NCBI GenBank assembly: GCA_946481465.1
Contig: CAMLOC010000096.1
Span: 1 to 8,952, forward strand
Length of the DNA stretch: 8,952 nt
Reading direction: 5' to 3'
Source: an uncultured Shinella sp.
GTDB lineage: Bacteria; Pseudomonadota; Alphaproteobacteria; Rhizobiales; Rhizobiaceae
In this document: positions 1 to 8,952 of the stretch, piece by piece
How the letters are laid out: each line of letters begins with the position of its first letter
How positions within the stretch are numbered: position 1 is the stretch's first letter
Notes under the pieces: model-generated
Database searches by the model: none
What the model was told of the DNA's origin: nothing
Seen by the model: only the letters and a program-made list of their open reading frames with translations
Translations under genes and position numbers: made by a program

Positions 1-63
1 GCACAGATCCCCGGCCACCGGCGGCACCACCATAACGTCCAGGCTGTGCAGTTCATTCGATGA
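1..63 (+). CDS. 3' end of an unidentified upstream gene (partial)
   Basis: Frame 1 is open from the window edge and encodes about 20 residues ending HHHNVQAVQFIR before TGA at 61-63. This stop overlaps the ATG of the next gene (60-62) in the classic ATGA arrangement that goes with translational coupling. The downstream gene has no recognisable Shine-Dalgarno sequence of its own, which fits coupling. Third codon positions are mostly G or C (about 15 of 20), as in the other genes here. The product cannot be identified from so little sequence. It could be a chance open frame, but the four-base overlap makes a real gene the better reading. Confidence 0.45.
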   Translation, partial: AQIPGHRRHHHNVQAVQFIR

Positions 64-380
64 CGAACGAAATTCTGACCATGGGTCTGTTGCTGTGTGC
101 TGGGCACTGGCTGGCCGATTATCCCCTGCAATCGGACTTCCTGGTGAAGGCGAAGGTCGAGGGGCCGCTGCGGGCCTATCACCTCGTCGCCCATGCCGGC
201 ATCCACGGCGCCGTGGTGCTGCTGGTGACGGGGCATGTCCTGCTCGGCCTTGCCGAGTGGGCCCTGCACGTCCTGATCGATGAGGCCAAGATCAGGCGGA
301 AGATCAGCTTCGCGCAGGATCAGGCCCTGCATCTTTTGTGCAAGCTGCTCTGGCTGGTCGCCGCCGTCGCCCTCCTGCCC

Positions 381-386
<6 letters not shown>
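60..386 (+). CDS. DUF3307 family small membrane protein
   Basis: A 108-residue protein that I recognise as DUF3307 by its N-terminal HWLADYPLQSDFL block (residues 16-28). Conserved polar residues fall inside hydrophobic helices: H16, D20, Q24, H45, H49, H70, D74, K77, and D87/Q88/H91. Helices run at roughly 5-23, 42-65 and 88-106, so it is probably an inner-membrane protein. The His/Asp pattern could suggest metal or acid-base chemistry, but no biochemical role is established for the family. The length is at the short end for the family. ATG at 60 is chosen because it overlaps the stop of the preceding frame (ATGA). An in-frame ATG at residue 8 is the alternative. The gene converges on oxyR, and the last six bases are shared. 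Confidence 0.85.
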
Positions 387-3653
<3,267 letters not shown>

Positions 3654-3673
3654 CGGCCGGGACGACACGAAAC

Positions 3674-3701
3674 GCCTTCCCCCGCCCGCGCGGGGGAAGG
3701 C
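3674..3701. terminator. Strong hairpin between katG and the convergent small gene
   Basis: GCCTTCCCCCGC (3674-3685) pairs perfectly with GCGGGGGAAGGC (3690-3701), giving a 12-bp GC-rich stem with a four-base loop (CCGC). It lies 20 bp after the katG stop and 7 bp past the stop of the convergent minus-strand gene, so it is placed to end both transcripts. No proper T-run follows on either strand (TTGA on plus, CGTTTCG on minus), so it may act as a transcript-end stabiliser or need Rho. Confidence 0.7.
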
Positions 3702-3708
3702 TTGACGG

Positions 3709-3888
3709 CTAGGAGGGGTTTGCCGGTCGCTTCGACGGCTCGTCCCCGGATTTCGGCTTGCGCCCCTCTGGCGCCTTCCCGGAACGCTCGTTCGCATGCG
3801 CCTTCGGGCCGGCGACGATCACGCCGGACTTGTTCTCTTCCCGGCGCTTGTCTTCCTTCGACGTCGAAACCTGGGACTTCTTGTCCAT
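3709..3888 (-). CDS. Small basic hydrophilic protein of unknown function
   Basis: A 59-residue product beginning MDKKSQVSTSKEDK and ending RPANPS. It has 15 Lys/Arg and 9 Asp/Glu, no Cys or Trp, and only one short hydrophobic patch (GVIVAG, 22-27). It is probably disordered, with no signal peptide or membrane segment. I do not recognise a family with a known role. The ATG at 3888 is chosen because AGG (six bases upstream) and a stronger GGAG (eleven bases upstream) precede it. The stop (TAG) lies 7 bp before the shared hairpin, as expected for a real convergent gene. It starts 71 bp after the ABC ATPase stop on the same strand, so read-through from that operon is possible. Disordered basic proteins of this size often bind nucleic acids or respond to stress, but nothing here shows it. 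Confidence 0.65.
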   Translation of the reverse strand: MDKKSQVSTSKEDKRREENKSGVIVAGPKAHANERSGKAPEGRKPKSGDEPSKRPANPS

Positions 3889-3959
3889 GACTGCCTGTTC
3901 TCCATTGAAAGATGACAGACTAACGATCCCGCCGCGCGCTGGTTCCCGGCGGTTTTCGG

Positions 3960-4985
3960 CTACAGCCGCCAGGCGGAGGTGATCGTCACGGACACGGTGT
4001 CGCCCGGCACCGGCTTCTTCCGGCTGAAGGCCCGGAGGATCCGGCCGCCCAGAAGCTCCAGCGTCAGGCTGTAGCGCTCCCCCTCGTAGAGCGAGGCGCG
4101 AACCTTCGCCGCGATCCCCTCGCCGCCCAGACGGACGTCCTCCGGCCGGACGAGGACGTCGGCCCCGCCATCGGCCATGGGCGAAACCAGCAATGCACGC
4201 AACGTGTCCCAGTCGAGCGTCCGCGGCGCATCCGCCGGCACGGCGAGCGACAGGATCGCGCCGCGGCCGATCAGGCCGCCGACAAGCCGCCCCTCCGGGC
4301 GCGCATAGATCTCCTGCGGCGGCGCGACCTGCAGCAATTCCCCCCGGGACATGACCGCGATATCGGTGGCGAGCGCCATGGCCTCGCTCTGGTCGTGCGT
4401 GACATAGATCATCGTCGCGCCGGAGCGCTGGTGGAAGTCGCGGAAGGTTTCTTCCATCTCCTGGCGCAGGTGCCGGTCGAGATTGGCGAGCGGCTCGTCG
4501 AGCAGCACGACATCCGGCTGGGTGACGAGGCAGCGCGCGAGCGCGACCCGCTGGCGCTGGCCGCCGGAGAGGTCCGCGGGACGGCGCCCGGCGAGATCGG
4601 CAAGGCGCACCGTATCGAGCGCCTCGACGACCCGCCGGCGATAGACGTCCTTCGAAACGCCGCGCACCTTCAGCGGATAGCCGACATTGTCGGCGACGCT
4701 CATATGCGGCCACAGCGCATAGGACTGGAACACCATCGCCATGTTGCGCCGCTCGGGCGGCAGCGACCGGGCGGGATCGGCCAAGAGCCGCTCGCCGAGG
4801 AAGATCGCGCCGTCGCTCGGCGTCTCGAAGCCGGCGATCATGCGCAGCACCGTCGTCTTGCCGCAGCCGGACGGGCCGAGCAGCGCGAGGAAGCCGCCCT
4901 CGCGCACGGCGAGCGAGACGCCGTTCACCGCCGGCCGGCCGGTGCCGAAATCCTTGCTGACATGGTTGAGGATCAGCTTCGCCAC
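3960..4985 (-). CDS. ABC transporter ATP-binding subunit (ferric/2-aminoethylphosphonate/sugar-phosphate importer family)
   Basis: The cytoplasmic ATPase of the import operon, 341 residues. All ABC motifs are intact: Walker A GPSGCGKTT (37-45), Q-loop Gln87, signature LSGGQ (139-143), Walker B VVLLDEP (159-165), D-loop ANLD (167-170) and H-loop His197. A C-terminal TOBE-type region follows (about 240-340, with VRPEDVRL at 279-286), typical of the FbpC/PotA/PhnT branch of importer ATPases. The start is GTG at 4985, supported by AAGGGA at 4993-4998 (seven-base spacing). It overlaps the end of the permease gene by 13 bp, so translation is probably coupled. It is the last gene of the operon on present evidence. 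The sequence alone does not fix the substrate. Confidence 0.92.
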   Translation of the reverse strand: MAKLILNHVSKDFGTGRPAVNGVSLAVREGGFLALLGPSGCGKTTVLRMIAGFETPSDGAIFLGERLLADPARSLPPERRNMAMVFQSYALWPHMSVADNVGYPLKVRGVSKDVYRRRVVEALDTVRLADLAGRRPADLSGGQRQRVALARCLVTQPDVVLLDEPLANLDRHLRQEMEETFRDFHQRSGATMIYVTHDQSEAMALATDIAVMSRGELLQVAPPQEIYARPEGRLVGGLIGRGAILSLAVPADAPRTLDWDTLRALLVSPMADGGADVLVRPEDVRLGGEGIAAKVRASLYEGERYSLTLELLGGRILRAFSRKKPVPGDTVSVTITSAWRL

Positions 4986-6667
4986 GGCACCGTCCCTTTC
5001 GGCAGGTGTTTCGCCATACCCTCCAGCAGCAGCATCATGGCGACGACCATGAGGACGACGAGCACGGAAAGCGCGGAAGCGAGATCGGAGCCGCCGCTGT
5101 CGTCGAGATTGTAGATCACGACGCCGAGCGTCTGCGTGCCCGCCGACCAGAGCAGCGCCGAAACCGTCAGTTCGTTGCAGGCGATGAGGAAGACGAGGAT
5201 GACGGAAGCGCCGGCGGCGGGCGCCACGAGCGGGATCAGGATATCCCTAAGGCGCTTGAAGAAGCCGGCGCCGGAAAGCCGCGCCGCCTCCTCCAGCGCC
5301 GGGTCGAGCTGGCGGTAGGCGCTGACGACGGGCTTCAGGCTGACGGCGAAGAAACTCGCGAAGTAGGCGATGAGGATGATCCAGATCGTGCCGTAGAGCG
5401 TCACGCCGAAGACCGGCAGGGGCGCGGCAAAGACGAGGATGAACGCGACGGCGACGACGATGCCGGGCAGCGCATAGGGGATCTCGATCATATTCGCCAC
5501 GACGCGCGCGGCCGCATCGCGCCGGCGGGTCAGCAGGTAGCCGGCAAGCATCGACAGGGCGAGCAGGCCGATGGCGGTGACGGCGGCAAGGAACAGCGAA
5601 TTGGCGAAGGCCGTCCGGGTGATCGCCTGCCGCAACAGCACCTCCTCGAAGGCATGGAAGGACAGGGTCTCGAAGGTCAGCGGCACGCCATAGGCCGGCA
5701 CCAGCGCGCCAGCGACCAGCGCGAGGAAAGGCGCGACCAGCATGAAGAACAGGAGGATCGCAAGGATCGGCAGGAAGACGAACCGCCACCGCCCGATGGG
5801 AAGGCAAGCCGCCGCGCCGGACACGCCGAGGATGCGGTAGTCGCGGCCGCCGAGTGCGCGCTCCTGCACGGCAAGCCCCGCCACCGAGATCAGCGCGATG
5901 ACGCCGGAGAGCAGCGCGACCTCGCCGAAGGTGCGATCCGTGAAGGCGGCGAACTTGGTGAAGACGAGGGTCGAGAGGGTGTAGATCGATGCCGGGATGC
6001 CGAGGATCGCCGGAATGCCGAAATTGCCGATGCAGGACACGAAGGCGATGGCGGCGCCGGCGATCATGCCGGGCAGCGCCAGCGGCAGGACGATGTCGCG
6101 GAACGTGCGCAGGGCCGAGGCGCCGGACAGGCGCGCCGCCTCCATCCCGTCGCGGGGTATGGTCATCAGCCCTGCCCGTAGCGCGAGATAGACGAGCGGC
6201 GCGTGCTGCACGCCGTAGAGCAGCGCGATCCCGCCGACGGAATAGAGCGGCTGCGGCGAGCCCAGTGGCGGCGCGATGTGCAGCGCCTTCAGGAGCGGGC
6301 TCGAGGGGCCGGACATCTGCACCCAGGCGAGCGCCGTCACCTGCGGCGGGATCATCATCGGCAGCACGAAGAGAAAGCCGAGCGGGGCCCTGCCGGGAAG
6401 GTCGGTCAAGGTCAGAAGGAAGGCGAAGAGCGCGCCGATGGCAAGCGAGATCGCGGTGCCGAGCAGCGCGGTGACCAGCGTGAAATACGTCGCCGACCAG
6501 AGCGCGCGATCGGACAGCACCTCGAGGGCGCCGCCGCCCGCCAAGGCGGCGATGCCGGTCGCCGCGAGCCGCAGGAGGGGCAGCACGCTGAGGACGACGA
6601 CCACGCCTGCGATGAGCGGAAACAGCCAGGCCGGCTGGCTGCTTCCCGGACGAACATAGCCGTGCAT
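4973..6667 (-). CDS. ABC transporter permease with two fused transmembrane domains
   Basis: An inner-membrane permease of 564 residues made of two homologous halves, each of about six helices. Each half carries the loop that docks on the ATPase: EAARLSGASALRTFRDIVLP (176-195) and EAARLSGAGFF (460-470) continuing to RDILIP (474-479). One polypeptide therefore supplies both membrane domains, as in FbpB/AfuB ferric or sugar-phosphate permeases and the fused 2-aminoethylphosphonate permease family (PhnU2 type). Helices are visible at about 14-37, 60-88, 97-117, 145-168, 196-220 and 250-268, then again in the second half (298-322, 355-379, 398-419, 425-446, 480-506, 530-550). ATG at 6667 lies 17 bp after the binding-protein stop. 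The only Shine-Dalgarno-like GAGG is 15 bases upstream, so initiation may rely on coupling. Confidence 0.93.
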   Translation of the reverse strand: MHGYVRPGSSQPAWLFPLIAGVVVVLSVLPLLRLAATGIAALAGGGALEVLSDRALWSATYFTLVTALLGTAISLAIGALFAFLLTLTDLPGRAPLGFLFVLPMMIPPQVTALAWVQMSGPSSPLLKALHIAPPLGSPQPLYSVGGIALLYGVQHAPLVYLALRAGLMTIPRDGMEAARLSGASALRTFRDIVLPLALPGMIAGAAIAFVSCIGNFGIPAILGIPASIYTLSTLVFTKFAAFTDRTFGEVALLSGVIALISVAGLAVQERALGGRDYRILGVSGAAACLPIGRWRFVFLPILAILLFFMLVAPFLALVAGALVPAYGVPLTFETLSFHAFEEVLLRQAITRTAFANSLFLAAVTAIGLLALSMLAGYLLTRRRDAAARVVANMIEIPYALPGIVVAVAFILVFAAPLPVFGVTLYGTIWIILIAYFASFFAVSLKPVVSAYRQLDPALEEAARLSGAGFFKRLRDILIPLVAPAAGASVILVFLIACNELTVSALLWSAGTQTLGVVIYNLDDSGGSDLASALSVLVVLMVVAMMLLLEGMAKHLPKGTVPWRS

Positions 6668-6684
6668 GACGGTGGCGTCGCGCC

Positions 6685-7662
6685 TCAGTTCGAGCCGAAG
6701 GAACCGGAGAAGGTCGCGAGATCCGCCTCGGTGTTCTTCAGTGCCGTCGCCGCGTCGAGCGGCAGCACGCGGATCGTCTCGCGCGCCGGGAAGCCTTCGG
6801 GCATGGCGATGCCGTTGCGCGCCGGGATGTAGCCGAGCTTGACGAAGCCTTCCTGGCCCTCGACCGAAAGGACGTAGTCGACGAATTTCCGGGCGGCCTC
6901 GACATTCTTCGAGGAGGCGAGGATGCCGACCGGCTCGGTGACCGCGGAAACGCCTTCGGCGGGGAAGACGAACTCGACCGGCGCGCCCTTGGCCTTCTCG
7001 CGGATCGGCATGTAGTCGACGACCATGCCATAGGCCTTCTCGCCCGAGGCGACAGCCTTCAGCACGGCGCCGTTGCCGCCCGCCGCGGTCGCGCCGTTTT
7101 CGGCGAGCGCCTTGTAGTAGTCCCAGCCAAGGCCCTCGACGGCCGCCAGCGTCTGGGTGTGGATGAGCGCGGCGCCCGAGGTCAGCGGGCTCGGCATGGT
7201 GGCAAGGCCCCTGGCCTCCGGCCTGGCGAGGTCCTTCCAGCTTGCCGGCTTCATCGCGGCCGCGGTGTTGTAGACGATGCCGGTGGTGATCAGCTTGGTC
7301 GAATAGTAGTAGCCGTCCTTGTCGTAGAGGCTGGCGTCGTAGCTGCCGGCTTCCGGCGACGCGTAGGCGAGCAGCTTGCCCTCCTGCTTCAGGCGCTCGA
7401 GCGTCACCGTGTCGGCGATCAGCAGCACGTCGGCAACCGGGTTGCCGGCCGCGATCTCGGCCTGGAGCTTGGCCATGATCTTCGGCGTGCCATCGCGCAC
7501 CCAGTCGACCTTGATGTCGGGATTGGCGGCCATGAAGCCGTCGACGGTCGCCTGCGCGTCCTCGTTCGGCTGGCTGGTGTAGAGAACGAGGTTTGCGGCG
7601 GAGGCCGGCAGGGCGGCAAGGCTGGCGGCGAGGAGAGCGGCGGCGGAGACGAGGGTTTTCAT
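6685..7662 (-). CDS. Periplasmic substrate-binding protein of the ABC importer (AfuA/FbpA/PhnS2-like)
   Basis: A 325-residue protein with a clear signal peptide: MKTLVSAAALLAASLAALPASA, predicted cleavage after Ala22 (ASA|AN). There is no lipobox Cys, so it should be soluble in the periplasm. The mature part has the fold signature of the iron/phosphonate-type binding proteins: LVLYTSQPNEDA (25-36), WVRDGTPKIMAKLQAE (54-69), TTGIVYNT (126-133), a PSPLTSG hinge (157-163) and FVFPAEG (231-237). Ferric binders of this family use two adjacent tyrosines in the C-terminal lobe; here the matching stretch is VVDYMPIREK (214-223) with a single Tyr217. Iron is therefore doubtful, and an organophosphate or phosphonate is a fair alternative. 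The start is ATG at 7662, because AAGGA (7671-7675) is eight bases upstream. It is the first gene of the operon, behind a Pho-box-like promoter. Confidence 0.9.
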   Translation of the reverse strand: MKTLVSAAALLAASLAALPASAANLVLYTSQPNEDAQATVDGFMAANPDIKVDWVRDGTPKIMAKLQAEIAAGNPVADVLLIADTVTLERLKQEGKLLAYASPEAGSYDASLYDKDGYYYSTKLITTGIVYNTAAAMKPASWKDLARPEARGLATMPSPLTSGAALIHTQTLAAVEGLGWDYYKALAENGATAAGGNGAVLKAVASGEKAYGMVVDYMPIREKAKGAPVEFVFPAEGVSAVTEPVGILASSKNVEAARKFVDYVLSVEGQEGFVKLGYIPARNGIAMPEGFPARETIRVLPLDAATALKNTEADLATFSGSFGSN

Positions 7663-7691
7663 GGGGAGCATCCTTCCGGGAAAGTCAACGC

Positions 7692-7725
7692 TCCCTACCC
7701 CCGTCGCTTGACACCTATGTGACAC
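7692..7725 (-). promoter_or_regulatory. Putative PhoB-type promoter of the ABC operon (Pho box plus -10)
   Basis: On the minus strand, 7725-7708 reads GTGTCAC-ATAG-GTGTCAA: two direct heptamers with the TGTCA core, 11 bp apart, joined by an AT-rich four-base spacer. The accepted Pho box is CTGTCAT-N4-CTGTCAT, so each heptamer matches at five of seven positions and the spacing is exact. TAGGGA (7697-7692) begins ten bases downstream, where the -10 of PhoB-dependent promoters sits, though it is a poor -10 by itself. Arms CGTCGC (7702-7707) and GCGACG (7728-7733) frame the box as a perfect 6-bp inverted repeat. The box lies 46 bp upstream of the binding-protein ATG and on its strand. Assignment to PhoB is inference from architecture. 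Confidence 0.5.
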
Positions 7726-7885
7726 TTGCGACGCATGAGGCCGGCGGCGAAACGGCCGGGTCTCCCCCGCGGACGGAAAGTCGCTGTTGACTGTCAGCCG
7801 CCCCTCTGATCGAAAGCCGTCCGGTCCCGCTTTGACGGCGTGACACGCGATTTTCTCCCGGCCCGTCCCTACCGATCGGAAAACC
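7726..7885. promoter_or_regulatory. Remainder of the divergent intergenic region upstream of the EamA gene
   Basis: This stretch must hold the promoter of the plus-strand transporter gene. TTGACG (7832-7837) and TTGACT (7787-7792) look like -35 hexamers, but neither has a good -10 at 16-18 bp. Two small dyads are visible: GCCGTC (7816-7821) with GACGGC (7834-7839), and the 11-bp palindrome GCGTGACACGC (7838-7848). Either could be an operator. Before the ATG only a weak GGA (7878-7880) serves as ribosome-binding site. Confidence 0.3.
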
Positions 7886-8776
7886 ATGCCAATCCACGAA
7901 CTTGCCGCGCTGGGCGCGGCGACCTGCTGGGCTCTTACCGGCCTGATCTCGGCAGGCCCCGCCGGCCATCTCGGCGCGCCGGCCTTCAACCGCACGCGCC
8001 AGGTCTTCGTCACCGGGCTCCTGGCCTGCTACGTGCTCGCCACCGGCGTCTGGCGCGAACTGGACATGGCGAATGCCGGCCCGCTGCTCCTCTCCGGGCT
8101 GATCGGCATCTTCGTCGGCGACACGCTGCTCTTCGAGACGCTGAACCGCCTCGGCCCGCGCCGCTCCGGCATCCTCTTCGCGCTGAACGCGCCGATCGCC
8201 GCGCTGCTCGGCTGGCTGGCGCTCGGCGAAACGCTGTCGGGCCTTGCGGTGGCGGGCATCCTGCTGACGGCCGCCGGCGTGCTGCTCGCCATCGTCTTCG
8301 GCAAGCGCCGGGCGCAGATGCATCAATGGGAGGCGATCAAGGGGCCGCTATGGGCCGGCGTGCTCCTCGGCATCGGCGCGGCGACGGGCCAGGCGATCGG
8401 CTCCATTCTCGCGCGGCCCGTCATGGCGACCGGCATCGATCCCTTCCTCGCCTCGCTGCTGCGCGTCGGCATCGCCGCCTTCTGCCTCAGCATCCTGATC
8501 CAGCTTCCCATCCCCTCGGTAAAGCCGAAGGGACCGCTGACGCTGAAGGTCGCGGCGCTGACGGCCCTCACCGGTATCCTGGCGCTCGCCATCGGCATGA
8601 CGCTGCTGCTATTCGCCCTTTCCGGCGGCAAGGTCGGCATCGTCTCGACCCTGTCGGCCACCTCGCCGGTGATGATCCTGCCCATGCTGTGGCTGAAGAC
8701 CGGCGAGCGGCCAGCCGGCGGCGCCTGGGCAGGCGCCCTCCTCGTCGTCATCGGCATGGGCCTGATTTTCCTGTAA
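7886..8776 (+). CDS. EamA/DMT-superfamily inner-membrane transporter
   Basis: A 296-residue protein with ten predicted membrane helices in two five-helix EamA halves (about 5-23, 38-56, 66-84, 93-112, 117-138; then 154-175, 185-207, 219-243, 250-270, 277-296). The repeated EamA pattern is visible: ALNAPIAALLGWLALGE (99-115) in the first half and SATSPVMILPMLWLKTGE (257-274) in the second, with the Gly/Glu ends typical of helices 4 and 9. A basic cytoplasmic linker (GKRRAQ, 139-144) joins the halves. The family exports or exchanges small metabolites such as amino acids or nucleosides. No substrate can be read from the sequence. It is divergent from the ABC operon, so the two may share control, but nothing shows a functional link. 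Confidence 0.9.
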   Translation: MPIHELAALGAATCWALTGLISAGPAGHLGAPAFNRTRQVFVTGLLACYVLATGVWRELDMANAGPLLLSGLIGIFVGDTLLFETLNRLGPRRSGILFALNAPIAALLGWLALGETLSGLAVAGILLTAAGVLLAIVFGKRRAQMHQWEAIKGPLWAGVLLGIGAATGQAIGSILARPVMATGIDPFLASLLRVGIAAFCLSILIQLPIPSVKPKGPLTLKVAALTALTGILALAIGMTLLLFALSGGKVGIVSTLSATSPVMILPMLWLKTGERPAGGAWAGALLVVIGMGLIFL

Positions 8777-8803
8777 GAAAGGCCCGGAAAAGCGGATGCG
8801 CAG

Positions 8804-8930
8804 GATTTTTGTTCCTACCGCATTATCCGACGCCGAAGCGATGCCGCTTCGGCTGGAAATGCTCTAGATTCTTGTTTTTACCGCATTATCCGACGCCGAA
8901 GCGGTGCCGCTTCGGCTGGAAATGCTTTAG
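8804..8930. repeat. Two tandem copies of a 63-bp palindromic intergenic repeat
   Basis: Unit 1 (8804-8866) and unit 2 (8867-8929, with the final G at 8930) align without gaps at a period of 63 bp and differ at only five positions. Each contains a perfect 9-bp stem, GCCGAAGCG/CGCTTCGGC: in unit 1 8832-8840 with 8845-8853 (loop ATGC), in unit 2 8895-8903 with 8908-8916 (loop GTGC). The hairpin is preceded by TACCGCATTATCCGAC and followed by TGGAAATGCT. No T-run follows either stem, so these are not classic intrinsic terminators. From memory, motifs such as GGAAATGCTCTAGATTCTTG plus a hairpin recur between genes in Rhizobiaceae (REP or RIME-like elements); that match is recollection, not a search. 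The block lies just 3' of the EamA gene and may shape its transcript end. Confidence 0.8.
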
Positions 8931-8952
8931 CCGAGCGGCACATAGGGCATCA
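8927..8952 (-). CDS. Possible 3' end of a further minus-strand gene (partial)
   Basis: Read from the right edge, the minus strand encodes M-P-Y-V-P-L-G and then TAA (8929-8927). The codons are plausible (CCC, GTG, CCG, CTC, GGC), and the stop lies inside the end of repeat unit 2, where this unit has CTTTAG in place of the CTCTAG of unit 1. A gene ending right at an intergenic repeat is a usual arrangement. Eight codons cannot prove a gene, and no product can be named. Confidence 0.3.

Noticed and set aside
1..33. A possible minus-strand gene start (M-V-V-P-P-V-A-G-D-L-C) leaving the left edge.
   Set aside because: Only eleven codons with a weak ribosome-binding site, and the plus-strand frame with the ATGA overlap is the more economical explanation.
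3929..3956. CCGCC/GGCGG hairpin followed by TTTT on the plus strand, looking like a terminator.
   Set aside because: Only a 5-bp stem with a 14-base loop, and no plus-strand gene lies upstream that it could end. On the minus strand, where the ABC operon runs, the T-run is on the wrong side.
3709..4713. A 334-codon minus-strand frame that includes the small basic protein.
   Set aside because: Its first 275 residues are an Arg/Ala/Pro-rich shadow of the ABC ATPase in another frame; only the last 59 codons have their own start signals.
5006..6181. A 391-codon plus-strand frame opposite the permease gene.
   Set aside because: It is extremely rich in Asp, Glu, Arg and Gly, the expected complement of membrane-helix codons, and matches no family.
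7159..7722. A 187-codon plus-strand frame opposite the binding-protein gene.
   Set aside because: Gly/Arg/Val-rich with no domain and covering the Pho-like promoter; a shadow frame.
7663..8013. Upstream extension of the binding-protein frame by 117 codons.
   Set aside because: It would run through the divergent promoter and into the EamA gene and would bury the signal peptide, which begins exactly at 7662 behind a ribosome-binding site.
8804..8930. Start of a CRISPR array.
   Set aside because: The two units are directly abutting 63-bp copies with no unique spacers, internal palindromes dominate, and no cas gene is near.

Overview
The window is GC-rich (roughly two thirds G+C by eye) and reads as chromosomal DNA of an alphaproteobacterium, most likely Rhizobiaceae (Rhizobium/Ensifer/Shinella/Agrobacterium type). 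The grounds are codon use, the divergent oxyR-katG pair, the protein sequences, and a palindromic intergenic repeat of a style common in rhizobial genomes. No database could be searched, so the taxon is inference.

Layout. At the left edge, the last codons of an unknown plus-strand gene overlap a small DUF3307 membrane-protein gene by the four bases ATGA. DUF3307 converges on oxyR, and the two stop codons lie in one palindrome (TCATGA). oxyR (peroxide-sensing LysR regulator) is divergent from katG (catalase-peroxidase, 724 aa). The AT-rich stretch next to oxyR is the probable shared control region. katG ends at a strong 12-bp hairpin that also lies just past the stop of a small, basic, unrecognised minus-strand gene (59 aa).

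The centre (3960-7662) is a minus-strand ABC import operon: a periplasmic binding protein, then a fused two-domain permease, then an ATPase that starts with GTG and overlaps the permease gene by 13 bp. By family it is of the iron/2-aminoethylphosphonate/sugar-phosphate importer type. Upstream of the binding-protein gene, on the correct strand, is an 18-bp sequence with the architecture of a PhoB binding site (two TGTCA-core heptamers 11 bp apart), 10 bp from a weak -10. The binding protein also lacks the tyrosine pair expected of ferric-ion binders. Together these favour a phosphorus-containing solute induced by phosphate starvation over iron; this is an inference.

The right end carries a divergent EamA/DMT-type inner-membrane transporter. 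It is followed by two tandem copies of a 63-bp repeat, each with a 9-bp stem hairpin, and possibly the tail of a further minus-strand gene at the edge.

No phage, IS element, CRISPR array or defence system was seen. Most of the window is ordinary core-type metabolism and stress defence. The points most worth a second look are the Pho-box-like promoter and the tandem hairpin repeat.
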